Part shown: positions 5,868 to 6,438 of the stretch, piece after piece
Layout: each line of letters opens with the position of its first letter
How positions within the stretch are numbered: the first letter of the stretch is position 1
NCBI GenBank assembly: GCA_023392185.1
Contig: JAEVZP010000145.1
Coordinates: 1 to 6,438, forward strand
Reading direction: 5' to 3'
Source: Bacteroidota bacterium
GTDB taxonomy: Bacteria > Bacteroidota > Bacteroidia > Chitinophagales > Chitinophagaceae
Length of the DNA: 6,438 nucleotides
Program-made: the position numbers and the translations under genes
Notes under the pieces: generated by a model
What the model saw: the letters and a program-made list of their open reading frames with translations, nothing else
Databases searched by the model: none
What the model was told of the DNA's origin: nothing

Positions 5868-6438
5868 ATGCTTCTGGATTTTCAATTTTCTAATTTCCGG
5901 TCTTTTAAAGACCTTACCCGCCTCACGATGCTGGCTGCGCCTAAACGTGCCAACGATAACGGTGAATCCGACGAACACGTGTTTGAGTGGAATGGTATGC
6001 GGTTGTTGAAATCCAAGGCGATTTATGGAGCAAATGCGAGTGGGAAGAGTAATGCTGTAAGCGCTCTAAGCGTACTCTTAAAGATGGTTAAGGATTCTGT
6101 TCGTCAAGAGAGAATGCCAGAGGCTTTTTGGAGTGGCCGGTATCATTTTAGCGAAACGTCCATTAAAGACCCAGAACCTATTTTCTTCCAGTTAACAGGA
6201 GGTATGGATGATGTTATTTACCGCTACGGATTCCGGATAAGCAATGCAGAGATTGAAAGTGAGTGGCTTTTTTTGCGATTACCTGATAGCGAGACAGAAG
6301 AACAAGTTTTTATTCGCCAAAAGGGAGAAGTGGAAATAGCAGAGCCTTACATGCCGGAAACTAAATCTTGGAAAAACCAATTAGAAACAGGAGAACTTGA
6401 GTTGTTTAGAAAAGATGCCTTGTTTTTGACTATTGCAG
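5868..6438 (+). CDS. COG1106-like AAA ATPase (AAA_15/AAA_21 type), N-terminal part
   Basis: Open to the right edge; 190 codons are visible from ATG 5868-5870. The N-terminus MLLDFQFSNFRSFKDLTRL is the hallmark first strand and NFRSF turn of SMC/RecF-like AAA ATPases of the COG1106 group. Walker A GANASGKSN is at residues 54-62. The visible part then shows ALSVLLKMVKDSV, a strand-rich FFQLTGGMDDVIYRYGFRIS and EIESEWLFLRLP, as in this family before the ABC signature and Walker B, which would lie outside the window. Such ATPases occur in RloB-paired, abortive-infection and other phage-defence modules, but also alone, so a defence role is inference. Base composition falls to about 41% GC over 6061-6420 (hand count), against 53-63% in counted lines of the neighbours, suggesting a different history. 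No Shine-Dalgarno is seen. Confidence 0.87.
   Translation, partial: MLLDFQFSNFRSFKDLTRLTMLAAPKRANDNGESDEHVFEWNGMRLLKSKAIYGANASGKSNAVSALSVLLKMVKDSVRQERMPEAFWSGRYHFSETSIKDPEPIFFQLTGGMDDVIYRYGFRISNAEIESEWLFLRLPDSETEEQVFIRQKGEVEIAEPYMPETKSWKNQLETGELELFRKDALFLTIA

Overview
This window most likely comes from a member of the Bacteroidota. Three things suggest this. There is an 896-residue outer-membrane protein of the DUF5686 type, with an N-terminal carboxypeptidase-regulatory-like domain. There are two perfect matches to the Bacteroidota -7 promoter element TAnnTTTG. Convincing Shine-Dalgarno sequences are absent before nearly all start codons. Most genes are moderately GC-rich (53 to 63% in lines counted by hand), so a Chitinophagia- or Saprospiria-like group is plausible. 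The sequence alone does not fix the genus.

Layout, left to right. (1) 1-299, + strand: the C-terminal end of a YifB/ComM-type Mg-chelatase-like AAA ATPase. (2) 300-505: a non-coding gap between convergent genes, with several small hairpins and a perfect 32-bp palindrome at 446-477. (3) 506-1006, - strand: a small FMN-binding-fold protein of the pyridoxamine-phosphate-oxidase-like (general stress protein 26) type. (4) 1007-1127: a short gap packed with palindromes. (5) 1128-1640, - strand: a YkgJ-family CxxCxxCC cysteine-cluster protein. (6) 1641-1823: a divergent control region with a TATATTTG promoter element and overlapping alternative hairpins. (7) 1824-4514, + strand: the DUF5686 outer-membrane protein. 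(8) 4621-5820, + strand: a 12-helix MFS transporter. (9) 5868 to the right edge, + strand: the N-terminal 190 residues of a COG1106-like AAA ATPase with Walker A motif GANASGKS. It is more AT-rich than its neighbours.

The genes look like ordinary chromosomal housekeeping or accessory genes, not one pathway. The two - strand genes may be co-transcribed. The DUF5686 gene and the transporter may form a second unit. The ATPase probably has its own promoter and, from its base composition and family, could be the left edge of an acquired defence-type module outside this window.

The most unusual non-coding feature is the octamer TTCCGGAA. It occurs eight times, seven of them between 453 and 1655. 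Two tandem-double copies forming perfect 24- to 32-bp palindromes bracket the oxidase-like gene. I found no rRNA, tRNA, CRISPR array or insertion sequence.
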